DNA from: Pseudomonadota bacterium
GTDB lineage: Bacteria > Pseudomonadota > Alphaproteobacteria > Rhodobacterales > Rhodobacteraceae
Length of the DNA: 12,117 nt
Assembly (NCBI GenBank): GCA_022573605.1
Contig: JACZTQ010000070.1
Coordinates: 1-12,117 of the forward strand
Reading direction: 5' to 3'
Both the position numbers and the translations under genes were made by a program. Every line of letters starts with the position of its first letter. Positions within the stretch are counted from its first letter, which is position 1. The notes under the pieces are model-generated. The model did no database searches. It had not been told where the DNA came from and worked only from the letters and a program-made list of their open reading frames with translations. Positions 6,006-12,117 of the stretch are shown here, piece after piece.

Positions 6006-6761
6006 ATGAAAAGCTATGGCCAGTATTGCCCCGTCGCGCGGGCCTCCGAGATTCTGTCGCAGCGTTGGACGCTGCTTTTGCTGCGCGACCTGCTGGGCGG
6101 CATCCGGCGCTTCAACGATCTTCGCCGCGGCGTGCCGCTGATGTCGCCGTCGCTGCTGTCGCGACGCCTCAAGGAGCTCGAGAAGTGGGGCATGGTGGTG
6201 CGCGTTCGCGACCCCCGGTCCGGTGCCGTCGAATACCACGCGACCCCGATGGCGCTTGAGTTGCGCCCGGTCATCGATCTGCTCGGCGCCTGGGGTCAGC
6301 GCTGGGTGCGAAACCGGCTCATCGACGATGAGCTCGATGTCAATCTGCTGATGTGGGACGTGAGCCTGCGGGTCGATCCCAATCGGTTCGGCCCCGGCCA
6401 AACCGTCATCGGCTTCGAATACACCGACCGGCCGAGACTGAAGAAGGACGATTGGTGGGTCGACAAGTGGTGGCTGGTGATGGCGGATGGCGAGAGCGAT
6501 CTGTGCCTCCGGGACCCCGGATTCGAGGTCGATCTCCATATCCTCACCGACCTGCGGACGATGACGAAGGTCTGGATGGGGGACATCCCGGTGCGCGCGG
6601 CGCTGCGCTCGGGGGGGATCGAACTGTTGGGTGCGCGGGCGCTCGCGGACAGTTTCGAGGACTGGCTGCCGCTGTCGTCCCACGCCCTGCACGAACGCCC
6701 CCCCGACTCGCTGAACCTGGAGCGGATCCTCGCCGCTGCCCAGGCGGGGGCCGCCGGATAG
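6006..6761 (+). CDS. HxlR-type winged-helix regulator with C-terminal extension
   Basis: This 251-aa DNA-binding protein has an N-terminal HxlR winged helix at about 5-100: YGQYCPVARASEILSQRWTLLLLRDLLGGIRRFNDLRRG, MSPSLLSRRLKELEKWGMV and the wing RDPRSGAVEYHAT. Classical HxlR proteins end near residue 110-120. This one continues about 140 residues with a domain resembling SCP2/sterol-carrier-like ligand pockets (WWVDKWWLVMADGESDLCLRDPGFEVDLHILTDLRTMTKVWMGD). That suggests sensing of a hydrophobic ligand, which is an inference. C8 sits where redox-sensing cysteines occur in YodB/HypR-type members. ATG 6006 gives the family N-terminus; no strong ribosome site precedes it, and a stop at 5967 limits any extension. 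Its likely target is the divergent FAD oxidase. Confidence 0.88.
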   Translation: MKSYGQYCPVARASEILSQRWTLLLLRDLLGGIRRFNDLRRGVPLMSPSLLSRRLKELEKWGMVVRVRDPRSGAVEYHATPMALELRPVIDLLGAWGQRWVRNRLIDDELDVNLLMWDVSLRVDPNRFGPGQTVIGFEYTDRPRLKKDDWWVDKWWLVMADGESDLCLRDPGFEVDLHILTDLRTMTKVWMGDIPVRAALRSGGIELLGARALADSFEDWLPLSSHALHERPPDSLNLERILAAAQAGAAG

Positions 6762-6890
6762 GCTGGACCATCTCGCGTGGTGCGGGCGGTGGCCGATGGC
6801 GGACAATCCTCTGCGCCGATGCGTTAGAGAGTGATTAACCATAAACACCCCATTTTTCGTATTTCGTTCAAATTCAACAACTTAACCCCA

Positions 6891-6906
6891 TGCGCACGCG
6901 TGCGCA
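6891..6906. repeat. Perfect 16-bp palindrome in intergenic region
   Basis: TGCGCACGCGTGCGCA is a perfect 16-bp self-complementary sequence. It lies in the 202-base gap (6762-6963) between the HxlR gene end and the MFS gene end. An AT-richer patch precedes it (about 6830-6890) and the second REP-like hairpin follows. The two flanking genes are convergent, so an operator role is less likely than a structural or termination role. Confidence 0.5.
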
Positions 6907-6932
6907 CCCCTCTTGCACACCCCGCTCCCGCC

Positions 6933-6959
6933 CGGGCGGACAATCATGTCCGCCCTACC
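6933..6959. repeat. REP-like palindromic repeat, copy 2
   Basis: It is identical over 27 bases to copy 1 at 4322-4348 (arms GGGCGGACA/TGTCCGCCC at 6934-6955, loop ATCA). It lies 8 bases past the stop codon of the minus-strand MFS gene and may act there as a transcript-end hairpin. A half copy, GGCGGACAATC, is seen at 6798-6808. Confidence 0.75.
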
Positions 6960-6963
6960 GGAA

Positions 6964-8142
6964 TCACCCCCGCATCAGCAACCGCATCGCCCGGATGCCC
7001 AGCGCCGGGCCCAGCGACATGATCGCCAGCACCCAGGGCCAACCGATCAGCGCCGCCAGCGCCGGGGCGATCTGCACCGTCATCGCCGTCAGCAGGAAGC
7101 CGAGCGCGTTCTGCACTGTCAGCAGCGAGCCGGCCCGCTCCGGCGGGGCGGCGTCGGCGACCAGGGTCGAGTAGAGCGCCGAGTCGGGGATGATGGCGAT
7201 GCCCCAGACGATCAGCACCGCCATCATCAGCCAGGCCGGGCCGCCGTAGAGCAGCGCCGAGGCCAGCGCGGCGCCGCCGCTGGCGATCAGGCAGAACTGC
7301 GCCACCCGGGCCCGCCCGATGCGGTCGGCGAGCCAACCCGCCGGCACGCAGGCCAGCCCGCCGAGCGCGATGGCGGCGAACGCGGTGAGCTTGCCCAAGC
7401 CCCCGGCGTCCGCCGTCCCCGCCAGCGTGTAGGAGCCGGTGGCGAAGACCGCGACCCAGGCCCAGAAGGCGTAGAGCTCCCACATGTGGCCGATATAGCC
7501 GATCACCGCCAGGCGGATGCGCCGGTCGGTCCAGATCAGCGCTACGGCGGTGACATCAAGGCGCGACGCGGTGGCGTGGTAGGGGCCGAGCCCCACCGTG
7601 AGGATGGCGACCCCGCCCGCCGCCGCCAGCCCCGTGCTGGCCCAGATCGTCAGGCGCCACTCGGCCCCGCCGATGAACGAGATCAGATGCGGGCTGGCCG
7701 AGCCGATGGTCAGGGCGCCAACCAGCAGGCCGATCAGCAGCGCCCGGTCGGTCTTGCCCCAGCCGGTGGCGATCTTCATCGCGACCGGGTAGACCCCGGC
7801 CATCGCCGCCCCGGTCAGGGCGCGCAGGCTGACCGCCTCCCAGCCGCCGATCGGCACCGCCAGCAGCGCCAGGTTGGCGGCCGCGGCGGCAAACGTCGAG
7901 AGCATGAAGACCCGGCGCGGGTCGTAGCGGTCGGCGAATCCCAGCACCGCATAGACCAGCGCGCCGGCGCCGAAGCCGAGCTGCACCGCGGTCGAGAGCC
8001 AGGCCAGGCGGGCGGCCGAGAGCCCGGCCTCGCGCGCCATCTCGGGCAGCACCGCGGCCGACGAGAACCACAGCGACAGCACCGCGATCTGGGTCACGAT
8101 CAGCACCGCCACCGAGGCGCGTTTTGTTCCGAAGACCGGCAT
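6964..8142 (-). CDS. Major facilitator superfamily transporter
   Basis: This 392-aa inner-membrane protein has about 12 hydrophobic helices and belongs to the MFS, closest in feel to the cyanate-permease-like (CynX) group. Motif A-like loops are seen in both halves: G68-F-A-D71-R-x-x-x-R-R77 after helix 2 and GWLADRIGRARV (269-280) after helix 8. The segment DSALYSTLVADAAPPERAGSLLTVQNALGF (320-349) matches a region conserved in that subgroup. The substrate is unknown; import or export of a small metabolite is possible. ATG 8142 (MPVFGTKRAS) directly follows a GGGGGAGA purine run. An upstream TTG at 8190 would add 16 polar residues without support. It is divergent from the PLP enzyme across 82 bp. 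Confidence 0.9.
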   Translation of the reverse strand: MPVFGTKRASVAVLIVTQIAVLSLWFSSAAVLPEMAREAGLSAARLAWLSTAVQLGFGAGALVYAVLGFADRYDPRRVFMLSTFAAAAANLALLAVPIGGWEAVSLRALTGAAMAGVYPVAMKIATGWGKTDRALLIGLLVGALTIGSASPHLISFIGGAEWRLTIWASTGLAAAGGVAILTVGLGPYHATASRLDVTAVALIWTDRRIRLAVIGYIGHMWELYAFWAWVAVFATGSYTLAGTADAGGLGKLTAFAAIALGGLACVPAGWLADRIGRARVAQFCLIASGGAALASALLYGGPAWLMMAVLIVWGIAIIPDSALYSTLVADAAPPERAGSLLTVQNALGFLLTAMTVQIAPALAALIGWPWVLAIMSLGPALGIRAMRLLMRG

Positions 8143-8162
8143 TCTCCCCCGCTTGTCCCGAA

Positions 8163-8191
8163 TTGACGCGCGGCGATCTAGCGGGTTCAAT
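8163..8191 (+). promoter_or_regulatory. Probable promoter of the PLP-enzyme gene
   Basis: TTGACG (8163-8168) and TTCAAT (8186-8191) are separated by 17 bases; five and four of six bases match the sigma-70 consensus. Transcription would start about 27 bases before the ATG and include the AGGA at 8211-8214. It lies in the short divergent region shared with the MFS gene. Confidence 0.45.
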
Positions 8192-8224
8192 CGCCCGCCG
8201 TCCAGTCAAAAGGAAACCGTCCCC

Positions 8225-9421
8225 ATGACCGAAGATCACCGCTCCATCGTGCGCCGGGGGCGCCGGCCGCAATCGGCCTCGTGGCCGGTGGTCAGCCCGA
8301 TCTCGCCCTCGGTGGTCTATGCCAGCCCGGACGCCGACGCGCTGGACGCGCAATACGAGGGCCGCGCCGAGGGCTACACTTACGCCCGCGAGGGCCACCC
8401 GAACTGGACCATCCTGGCCGACAAGCTCGACTGGATGGAGGGGACGCCGACGGATTCGGGGGGGGGTGTCGTCACCGCCTCCGGCATGGCGGCGGTGGGG
8501 GCGGCGTTCCAGGCCGTGCTGAAGACCGGCGACCATGTGGTGGCGGGCAACCAGCTCTATGGGCGCACCCTGCGGCTGCTGAAGGACGAGATGCCGCGCA
8601 TCGGGGTCGAGGTGACCCTGGCCGACCCGACCGACGGGGCCGCCTTCGTCGCCGCGATCCGGCTCGAAACCCGGCTGGTGCTGGTCGAGGTGGTATCGAA
8701 CCCGACCCTGCGGGTCGCCGACATGGCGCCGATCGCCGCCGCCTGCAACGAAAAGGGGGTGCTGCTGGCGGTCGACAACACCTTCACCACGCCCCGGCTC
8801 TATCACCCCTTCGAGCACGGGGCCGACCTGGTGATCCATTCGGTGACCAAGATGCTGGGCGGGCATTCCGACCTGACGCTGGGCTACGTGGCGGCGCGCG
8901 AGCGGGAGCTGGCGCGGCGGCTCTACGAGGTCGCGGTGACCTGGGGGCTGACGCCGAGCCCGTTCGACTGCTGGCTGGCCGAGCGCGGGCTGAACAGCTT
9001 CGAGGTCCGCTTCGACCGCGCACAGGCCAACGCGGCGGCTCTGGCCGACCATCTGGCCGGGCTGGAGGGGGTCGAGGCGGTGCTCTATCCGGGCCGGACC
9101 GACCACCCGGACCACGACCGGGCGGTGGCCTTGCTGGGCGGGCAGGGCGGCAACATGGTCGGCTTCCGCCTGAAGGGCGGGCGGGCCGAGGTGAACCGGT
9201 TTGTGCGCGCCGCCGAGCATATCCCCTTCGCCCCGACGCTGGGCGATATCGCCACCACGCTGTCGCATCCGGCGTCGAGCTCGCACCGGGCGTTGAGCCC
9301 GGAGGACCGCGCCGCGCTGGGCATCACCGAGGGGTTCATCCGGGTTTCCGTGGGCATCGAGGAGATCGGCTTGCTGAAGGACGAGTTCGCGGCGGCGGTG
9401 GCGGCGAGCCGGGCGGGGTGA
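8225..9421 (+). CDS. Cys/Met-metabolism PLP-dependent enzyme (trans-sulfuration family)
   Basis: This 398-aa cytosolic enzyme of the cystathionine gamma-synthase / beta-lyase / methionine gamma-lyase fold has the normal family length. Key residues visible are Y53 and R55 (YTYAREGHPN, phosphate contacts from the partner subunit), the SGMAA turn (86-90), Y112 in NQLYGRT (ring stacking), D184 in AVDNTF (pyridine nitrogen) and the Schiff-base lysine K209 in HSVTKMLGGHSD. The C-terminal domain (about 250-398) carries the LSHPASSSHRALSPEDRAALGI and RVSVGIEE segments typical of the family. Which reaction it performs (gamma-synthase, gamma-lyase or beta-lyase) cannot be decided, so no gene symbol is given. 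ATG 8225 has AGGA 10 bases upstream. A dense palindrome follows its stop. Confidence 0.93.
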   Translation: MTEDHRSIVRRGRRPQSASWPVVSPISPSVVYASPDADALDAQYEGRAEGYTYAREGHPNWTILADKLDWMEGTPTDSGGGVVTASGMAAVGAAFQAVLKTGDHVVAGNQLYGRTLRLLKDEMPRIGVEVTLADPTDGAAFVAAIRLETRLVLVEVVSNPTLRVADMAPIAAACNEKGVLLAVDNTFTTPRLYHPFEHGADLVIHSVTKMLGGHSDLTLGYVAARERELARRLYEVAVTWGLTPSPFDCWLAERGLNSFEVRFDRAQANAAALADHLAGLEGVEAVLYPGRTDHPDHDRAVALLGGQGGNMVGFRLKGGRAEVNRFVRAAEHIPFAPTLGDIATTLSHPASSSHRALSPEDRAALGITEGFIRVSVGIEEIGLLKDEFAAAVAASRAG

Positions 9422-9430
9422 TTCCGGCGC

Positions 9431-9534
9431 CGTCACGGCCCTCCCCCCCGACCCCTCTCCCAGAGGGAGAGGGGGGCGAAATCGGCGGCGGCGGCGCGTC
9501 CCCCCTCTCTTGGGGAGGGGGGAGGGCAGTGACG
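9431..9534. repeat. 104-bp nested palindrome between convergent genes
   Basis: The outer 18-bp arms (9431-9448 and 9517-9534) are complementary with one mismatch. Inside the left part is a perfect hairpin, CCCCTCTCCC-AGA-GGGAGAGGGG (9452-9474). The right part holds a weaker CCCC/GGGG stem. It fills the gap between the ends of the PLP-enzyme and dehydrogenase genes. It may stop transcription from both sides, but its shape resembles the dispersed palindromic elements seen in many proteobacterial genomes. Confidence 0.7.
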
Positions 9535-9567
9535 ACGGTGCTGGGGCCGACGGCGGGGCGCCCCGCC

Positions 9568-10527
9568 TCACGCCACCCGGTTCGGCGGCTCGCGCCCCTC
9601 GAAAAAGGCGCTGAGGTTCTCGACCACGGTCATGCCCATGGCCTCGCGGGTCTCGATGGTGGCGGAGCCGAGATGGGGCAGCAGGCAGACGTTCGCCATC
9701 CCGGTCAGCGCCGCGCTGAGCGCCGGCTCGCGCTCGTAGACATCGAGCCCGGCGCCGGCGATGGCGCCGGCCTCGAGCGCCGCGACCAGCGCCGCCTCGT
9801 CGATAAGGTCGCCCCGCGCCGAGTTGATGAGATACGCCGTGGGCTTCATCCGGGCCAGCCGCGCGGCGTCGATCAGGTGGATGTTGTCGCCGCCGCCGGT
9901 GCAGTGCAGCGAGACGAAATCGGCCACCTGCAACACCTCCTCGATGGTCGCGAGCTGTTTCGCCGGCACCCCCGGATCGGTGATCGGATAGGCGTCGTGG
10001 AACACGATTTCCATGTCGAGGGCGTGGAAACAGCGCTTCGCCATCGCCTTGCCGATGCGGCCCATGCCGATGATGCCCAGGGTCTTGCCCTGGGGCGAGG
10101 TGCCCATCAGTTGGGTCGGGCGCCAGCCGGTCCATTCCCCCGCGCGCAGCATGGTCTGGCCCTCATGGATGCGCCGGGCGACGTTCAGCAACAGGGTCAG
10201 GGCGATGTCGGCGGTGGCGTCGGTCAGCACGCCGGGGGTGTTGGTGACCACCAGGCCCGCCGCCTTGGCCGCCTCGAGGTCGATGTTGTTGAAGCCGACG
10301 CCGAACTGGCCGAGGATCCTGGCCCGCCCGGGCGCGGCCAGCACCTCGGCGTCGATGGTGTCGGTCACGGTCGGGCAGACGGCGTCGAAATTGTCCAGCG
10401 CGTCCTTCAACTCGGCCGCGCTCAGCGCCACGTCGGCCTGGTTCAGCACCACGTCGAAGCGCGCCCGCAACGCGGCCTCGACGCTGGCCGGCCACTTGCG
10501 CGAGCAGATCACTCGGGGTCTGGTCAT
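9568..10527 (-). CDS. D-2-hydroxyacid dehydrogenase (glyoxylate/hydroxypyruvate reductase-like)
   Basis: This 319-aa NAD(P)-dependent dehydrogenase interconverts 2-oxoacids and D-2-hydroxyacids. The substrate-binding domain has GQFGVGFNNIDLEAA (73-87) and TPGVLTDATADIAL (97-110). The Rossmann domain has G154-M-G156-R-I-G159. The catalytic triad is R238 (NSARGDLID), E267 (VYEREP) and H285 (LPHLGSAT). The form of these motifs is that of the D-glycerate dehydrogenase / hydroxypyruvate reductase group, but substrate choice is not certain. ATG 10527 is preceded by GGGAG about 8 bases upstream and overlaps the TGA of the regulator gene (ATGA), which implies translational coupling. Its upstream partner is an AraC/GlxA-type regulator, perhaps controlling this operon. 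Confidence 0.93.
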   Translation of the reverse strand: MTRPRVICSRKWPASVEAALRARFDVVLNQADVALSAAELKDALDNFDAVCPTVTDTIDAEVLAAPGRARILGQFGVGFNNIDLEAAKAAGLVVTNTPGVLTDATADIALTLLLNVARRIHEGQTMLRAGEWTGWRPTQLMGTSPQGKTLGIIGMGRIGKAMAKRCFHALDMEIVFHDAYPITDPGVPAKQLATIEEVLQVADFVSLHCTGGGDNIHLIDAARLARMKPTAYLINSARGDLIDEAALVAALEAGAIAGAGLDVYEREPALSAALTGMANVCLLPHLGSATIETREAMGMTVVENLSAFFEGREPPNRVA

Positions 10528-11519
10528 TGGTTTTTCTCCCTGGCTTTCGTGTTTTCCCCTACGCGCTCTGGCTCTCGACGGCGCGCATCGGTGGGCCGCA
10601 TACCATAGTGCTTCTGGTAGGTCATGGCGAAATGCGAGCTCGACGAGAATCCGCACAACACGCCGATCTCCAGGGTCGAGAGATTGGTGTGCAGCAGCAG
10701 GTCGCGCGCGTTCTCGAGGCGCAGCGCGCGGTAGAACCGCGCCGGAGAGGTCTCGATGTTCGATTTGAACATGCGCTCCATGCGGCGCAGTTGCAGCCCG
10801 GCGAGGGCGGCGATCCGCGCCACTTTCAGCGGCGTCTCGATATTGGCCCGCATCAGCTCGATCGCCTTTTGCAGCGGCGCGGGCAGGTTGTCGAGCCGGT
10901 CGAGCTGGCCCGGGCGCTGGTGGATGGCGGCGTTGCGGATGCGGTCGATCTGGAACTGGTTCGCCACCGCGCGCGACAGGGCGGGGCCGTGGTCGCGCTC
11001 GACCAGTTGCAGCATCATGTCCATGCAGGCGATGCCGCCCGAGCTGGTCCAGCGGTCGCGGTCGATGACGTAGAGGCCCGGCGAGCAGTCGAGATCGGGG
11101 AAGGTCTCGACGAAACGACGCCACCAGGCGAGTCCCGCCTTGAAAGACTCGTCGTCTCTCGTCTTCAGGGGGGCGTAGGTGTGTCCGAGCAGCATCATCG
11201 CCGCGGGGACGTCGGTGGGGTTGATGGAGCCTGCGGAGAGGATGTCGTCGTCGCGGGCCACGGCAAGGCTCTCGAGATCGTCGTAGCTGCCGAGCCTCTC
11301 GGGCGCGGGGGGGAAGGCGAAGGCGGACAGCTCCTTCGGGCCCATGTGGGCGACCTGGTCGATCAGAAACGGGGGTACATACTTGCTCACGTCCACGGAG
11401 ACCGGGAGGATGACCACGTAGGTGACCCATACCTCCTGGGCGTCGGAGTTGCTCCTGAAATACAGGAGCGCATGTCCCTTGGGGTGCTCGGCGCTGCCTC
11501 TGTCGAAGACGACATCCAT
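10524..11519 (-). CDS. AraC-family regulator (GlxA-like) with a replaced N-terminus; chimeric frame
   Basis: This 331-aa frame has two unlike parts. Residues about 125-331 are the C-terminal part of a GlxA-type regulator: the end of the DJ-1/PfpI-like domain (WWRRFVETFPDLD, DRDRWTSSGGIACMDMMLQLVERDHG, VANQFQIDRIR), then an AraC HTH domain (about 215-310, including MERMFKSNIETSPARFYRALRLENARDLL and CGFSSSSHFAMTYQKHYGMRP). The first ~130 residues of the DJ-1-like domain are missing. In their place are ~120 residues starting MDVVFDRGSAEHPKGHALLYFR and running through KYVPPFLIDQV, an unrelated protein that I loosely associate with Chloroflexota hypothetical proteins (from memory, unverified). The join is near 11130-11170. 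It may be an assembly chimera or a true fusion. The 3' end overlaps the dehydrogenase by ATGA. Confidence 0.75.
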   Translation of the reverse strand: MDVVFDRGSAEHPKGHALLYFRSNSDAQEVWVTYVVILPVSVDVSKYVPPFLIDQVAHMGPKELSAFAFPPAPERLGSYDDLESLAVARDDDILSAGSINPTDVPAAMMLLGHTYAPLKTRDDESFKAGLAWWRRFVETFPDLDCSPGLYVIDRDRWTSSGGIACMDMMLQLVERDHGPALSRAVANQFQIDRIRNAAIHQRPGQLDRLDNLPAPLQKAIELMRANIETPLKVARIAALAGLQLRRMERMFKSNIETSPARFYRALRLENARDLLLHTNLSTLEIGVLCGFSSSSHFAMTYQKHYGMRPTDARRREPERVGENTKAREKNQ

Positions 11520-11539
11520 TGCTTGAGCGCTTCTCCGGT

Positions 11540-11587
11540 CTTGGGCTGTCCACACATTATACGCCAGCGGAGGGACAGAAGCCCAAG
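11540..11587 (-). promoter_or_regulatory. Consensus -10 box inside an inverted repeat, upstream of the chimeric frame
   Basis: On the minus strand a perfect TATAAT (11561 to 11556) lies 36 bases before ATG 11519; the best -35 is a weak TTGGGC with a long 19-base spacer. The box sits in the loop of an inverted repeat: CTTGGGCT (11540-11547) and AGCCCAAG (11580-11587), with GTCC/GGAC inside. The repeat begins just after the stop of the upstream gene, so it could also serve as that gene's terminator hairpin or as an operator. Confidence 0.4.
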
Positions 11588-11592
11588 TCTGG

Positions 11593-12117
11593 TCATGCCG
11601 GGGCGCTCCAGACGATGCTGCTGATATAATCTGGTCGAATCCAGGACTCGATACCGAGATGTACAGACACCTGCTCAGGCCGATGCTTTTTAGGCTGCCA
11701 CCGGAGGCGGCCCAGAAGGTCGCGGCTCCCTTCGGCCTCGGCGTCAGCCCCGAACAACGCTCGCAGCTGGTCCTCCGCATTGGCGTTGAGCAGCGCGACG
11801 TAGCGGTCGGCTTCCGCGCTCACCTCGGCCGTCGTCGGAGGCTCCGGAGCGGCGGGCGGGGCCGCCTCGACCACGATGGTCACCCGGCCCTGCACGCCCT
11901 CGCTGCTGGCGATCACGTCGGCGGACCCGGCCGACCTGGCGCTCACGCGTCCGGTCTGGTCCACCGTCAGCACGTCGGCATCGCTCGACGACCAGTCTAC
12001 GGTCCGGTCCGAAAGCACTTGCTGGCGAGCGTCGCGCACCTCGGCCCGTAGAGCCACCGAGGCGTCGACGATGAGCGGTGCGTCGCCCCCCTGGATCACC
12101 ACCGCAGCCACTACGGC
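11593..12117 (-). CDS. Bacterial Ig-like (Big_2) domain protein, N-terminus beyond window
   Basis: The minus-strand frame is open to the window edge, so the start is not seen; a GTG at 12111 exists but the sequence upstream of it also reads on. The first ~80 visible residues form a Big_2-type immunoglobulin-like domain: ...DASVALRAEVRDARQQVLSDRTVDWSSSDADVLTVDQTGRVSARSAGSADVIASSEGVQGRVTIVV, with the WSSSD and G-x-V-x-A-x-x-x-G landmarks. A proline/alanine linker (PPAAPEPPTT) leads to ~85 residues of helical, then beta-rich sequence (EADRYVALLNANAEDQLRALFG...), perhaps a SnoaL/NTF2-like fold. Such proteins are usually exported or surface-attached. The architecture is common in Gemmatimonadota-like genomes and unlike the alphaproteobacterial genes to the left. 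It ends 73 bases upstream of the chimeric frame. Confidence 0.7.
   Translation of the reverse strand, partial: AVVAAVVIQGGDAPLIVDASVALRAEVRDARQQVLSDRTVDWSSSDADVLTVDQTGRVSARSAGSADVIASSEGVQGRVTIVVEAAPPAAPEPPTTAEVSAEADRYVALLNANAEDQLRALFGADAEAEGSRDLLGRLRWQPKKHRPEQVSVHLGIESWIRPDYISSIVWSAPA

Noticed and set aside
7556..10135. Open minus-strand frame of 859 codons across the MFS and PLP-enzyme region
   Set aside because: It is an antisense or off-frame shadow in very GC-rich DNA. The translation is Arg/Gly/Pro-rich with no fold, while the overlapping genes have complete families and catalytic residues.
8281..10608. Open plus-strand frame of 775 codons across the PLP-enzyme and dehydrogenase genes
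   Set aside because: It runs out of frame through one gene, then through an intergenic palindrome, then antisense to another, with low-complexity Arg/Gly/Ala composition.
1..12117. CRISPR array or CRISPR-associated genes
   Set aside because: No regularly spaced identical repeats with unique spacers and no Cas-like proteins were seen.

Overview
The window looks like high-GC chromosomal DNA from an alphaproteobacterium, possibly Rhodospirillales-like. That placement is an inference from GC richness, the CCA-encoding tRNA sequence and the gene families. Four parts do not match the rest: the right end of an integrated element (about 95-2387), an AT-rich island (about 3890-4262), dispersed palindromic repeats, and a right end from about 11150 that may come from another genome or from an assembly join.

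Layout: A TPR-like gene of unknown function (95-922) is followed by a tyrosine integrase (1137-2279) with its own promoter. Next comes the 3' half only of a tRNA-Arg(UCU) gene (2339-2387), read here as the distal att site. After it come a thioredoxin-fold redoxin (2424-2981) and a short leftward cluster: a 58-aa protein, an XRE-type HTH regulator, and a small membrane-protein frame broken by an in-frame amber codon. About 600 bases without a convincing gene follow (3818-4417). They hold the AT-rich island, with two imperfect copies of a ~59-bp repeat, and a REP-like hairpin.

A covalent-FAD/BBE oxidase (4418-5860, minus) is divergent from a HxlR-type regulator with a long C-terminal domain (6006-6761, plus), which looks like a regulator-target pair. 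Copies of one 27-bp palindromic sequence lie on both sides of this pair. An MFS transporter (6964-8142, minus) is divergent from a Cys/Met-metabolism PLP enzyme (8225-9421, plus). A 104-bp nested palindrome separates the PLP gene from a convergent D-2-hydroxyacid dehydrogenase (9568-10527, minus). The dehydrogenase overlaps by ATGA with an upstream AraC/GlxA-type regulator (10524-11519, minus).

That regulator lacks the first part of its usual DJ-1-like domain and carries about 120 unrelated residues instead. The last gene, cut by the window edge, encodes a bacterial Ig-like (Big_2) domain protein.

The most unusual signals are the repeats in the AT-rich island, the chimeric regulator, the amber-interrupted small membrane protein, and 11-bp repeats placed like integrase arm sites. 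No complete novel defence or metabolic system can be demonstrated from this sequence.
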